Positions 62,837-64,000 of a stretch of 64,000 nucleotides of DNA are shown piece by piece. Origin of the DNA: Cotesia glomerata (lineage: Eukaryota; Arthropoda; Insecta; Hymenoptera; Braconidae). Each line of letters begins with the position of its first letter. Position 1 is the first letter of the stretch. The translations under genes were made by a program, and so were the position numbers. The notes below the pieces were generated by a model. That model was not told where the DNA came from. It did no database searches and was given only the letters and a program-made list of their open reading frames with translations. Location: NCBI RefSeq assembly GCF_020080835.1, contig NC_058165.1:1233967-1297966 (forward strand). The letters run 5' to 3'.

Positions 62837-64000
62837 TATATATTATATGTATATATGAAAAATATATCAAAAATACATGTGGGTATTCAAATGAAAGCTC
62901 TTGATGAGTGTAATATTGGGATGAGCTTATATCTTTGAAAATGTAAATAGTTCACAAGATACAAGGTCATTTTCTAATTATTGATAAAGATATAAGCTCA
63001 TCCTGATGTTACACTCATCAAGAGCTTCCATTTGAGTACCCACATGCATTTTTTATATATTTTATATATTTTTATATATAATGTATATGTATATATGGAA
63101 AATATAAATATATAAAATATATGAAAAATTGATGTGAGTACTCAAATGAAAGCTCTTGATAGGTGTTACATCAGGATGAGCTTATATCTTTAAAAATGTC
63201 AATAATTAAGAACTTACATTGCTATCTTGTCAACTACTGACATTTTTAAATATATAAGCTCATCCCGATGTTACACTTATCAAGACCTTTCATTTGTGTA
63301 CCCACATCAATTTTTCATATATTTTTATGTATAATGTATATGTATATATGAAAAATATATCAAAAATGCATATGGGTACTCAAATAAAAGGTTTCAATGA
63401 GTTTAACATCAGGATGAGCTTATATCTTTAAAAATGTCAATTATTAAGAAATGACCTTGTATTTTGTCAACCATTGACATTTTCAAAGATATAAGCTCAC
63501 TCTGATATTAACCTCATCGAGACCTTTCATTTGAGTACCCACATCAATTTTTCATATATTTCATATATTTATATTTATTATATATATGTATATATGAAAA
63601 ATATATAAAAAATACATGTGGGTACTCAAATGAAAGCTCTTGATGAGTGTAACATCAGGATGAGCTTATATCTTTACAAATATCAATAATTAAGAAATGA
63701 CCTTGTATCTTGTGAAATATTGACATTTTTAAAGATATAAGCTCATCCCGATGTTGCACTCATCAAGACTTTTCGTTTAAGTACCCACATCAATTTTTCA
63801 TATATTTATATATATTACATATATGTATATATGAAAAATATATGAAAAATGCATGTGGGTACTCAAACGAAAGCTCTTGATGAATATAACATCAGGATGA
63901 GCTTATATCTTTAAAAACGTCAATATTTAATAAAGTACAGTGCAATTTACTTATTATCTATCTTTTTTTGCAGTAATAAACAATGCAAGCTTATCATCAA
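59439..64000 (+). CDS. MFSD8: MFSD8/CLN7-like major facilitator transporter, 5' part
   Basis: Seven exons in phase: 59439-59633, 59814-60057, 61433-61741, 62049-62148, 62243-62377, 62454-62566, 63974-64000 (continues outside). The N-terminal tail includes RTERWRSIYVIYFTMFLMSL entering helix 1. Later blocks match MFSD8: WPYL, a GYVVAANPFGQM-like helix 2, RFIVGVSSGANIAVARSY, LAERTKAVSMVSLAQ, LGFVVGP, NMYT, and PLTMDQFAWT. In vertebrates MFSD8 is a lysosomal membrane protein whose loss causes neuronal ceroid lipofuscinosis. Introns 2 and 6 are inflated by palindromic satellite arrays, while other introns are 75-310 bp. The ATG is supported by the family-like N terminus. The 3' half is not in the window. 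Confidence 0.9.
60118..61390. repeat. Palindromic satellite array in MFSD8 intron 2
   Basis: Five to six units, some truncated to one arm. Shared private variants such as CAAAATGCATGT and GACTATT link adjacent partial units. Confidence 0.87.
62630..63945. repeat. Palindromic satellite array in MFSD8 intron 6
   Basis: Five units, the first with a long (TA)n centre (62752-62830). The array ends with TAAAGTACAGTGCAATTTA, the same exit sequence seen after the arrays at 36640, 41375 and 52385. Confidence 0.88.

Overview
The window looks like nuclear DNA of an insect, most likely a hymenopteran, possibly a parasitoid wasp. The evidence is spliced genes with GT-AG introns, extreme AT richness, short secreted-protein exons separated by transposon-filled introns, and animal-type genes (Trc8-like RING ligase, MFSD8/CLN7-like transporter). 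The species assignment is inference only. No prokaryotic feature or CRISPR array is seen.

Layout. (1) 0.2-22.9 kb: a tandem head-to-tail array of four small secreted lipocalin (apolipoprotein D-like) genes on the plus strand. Each has four coding exons, and exons 2 and 3 are exactly 131 and 171 nt in all four. Their introns are swollen by TTAA-flanked and TA-flanked inverted-repeat elements, often nested, and by a 5'-truncated LINE with a 13-bp target duplication. (2) 22.9-27 kb: a repeat-rich gap with a short-period tandem repeat, a second LINE remnant and a 1.4-kb insertion carrying a (CA)n tract. (3) 27-33.6 kb: two complete six-exon secreted carboxylesterase genes in tandem, with a decayed remnant of a third between them. 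(4) 33.7-37.1 kb, minus strand: a five-coding-exon retinol-dehydrogenase-like SDR gene, convergent with the second esterase. A possible 5' UTR exon lies near 39.9 kb. (5) 42.1-49.4 kb, minus strand: a Trc8/RNF139-like membrane RING-H2 ubiquitin ligase, with one unresolved exon junction. (6) 52.4-59.4 kb: AT-rich intergenic DNA with a relatively GC-rich patch near 53.1-53.6 kb (possible promoter or first exon), a 1.9-kb foldback element and simple repeats. (7) 59.4-64 kb: the first seven coding exons of an MFSD8/CLN7-like transporter, running off the window.

The genes do not form one pathway. The lipocalins and esterases are plausible secreted ligand-binding and ester-hydrolysing families that expand by tandem duplication. 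The SDR, Trc8 and MFSD8 genes are single-copy housekeeping-type genes of membranes, sterol/retinoid metabolism and lysosomes.

The most striking non-genic structure is a roughly 235-bp palindromic satellite. Its arms carry GAGTACCCACAT / ATGTGGGTACTC, and it recurs as single units or tandem arrays at eight or more places between and inside the genes from 10.9 kb to the end. Also unusual are several inverted-repeat elements that carry tRNA-like modules, and an inverted pair of 1.2-kb elements bracketing the promoter and first exon of the second lipocalin.
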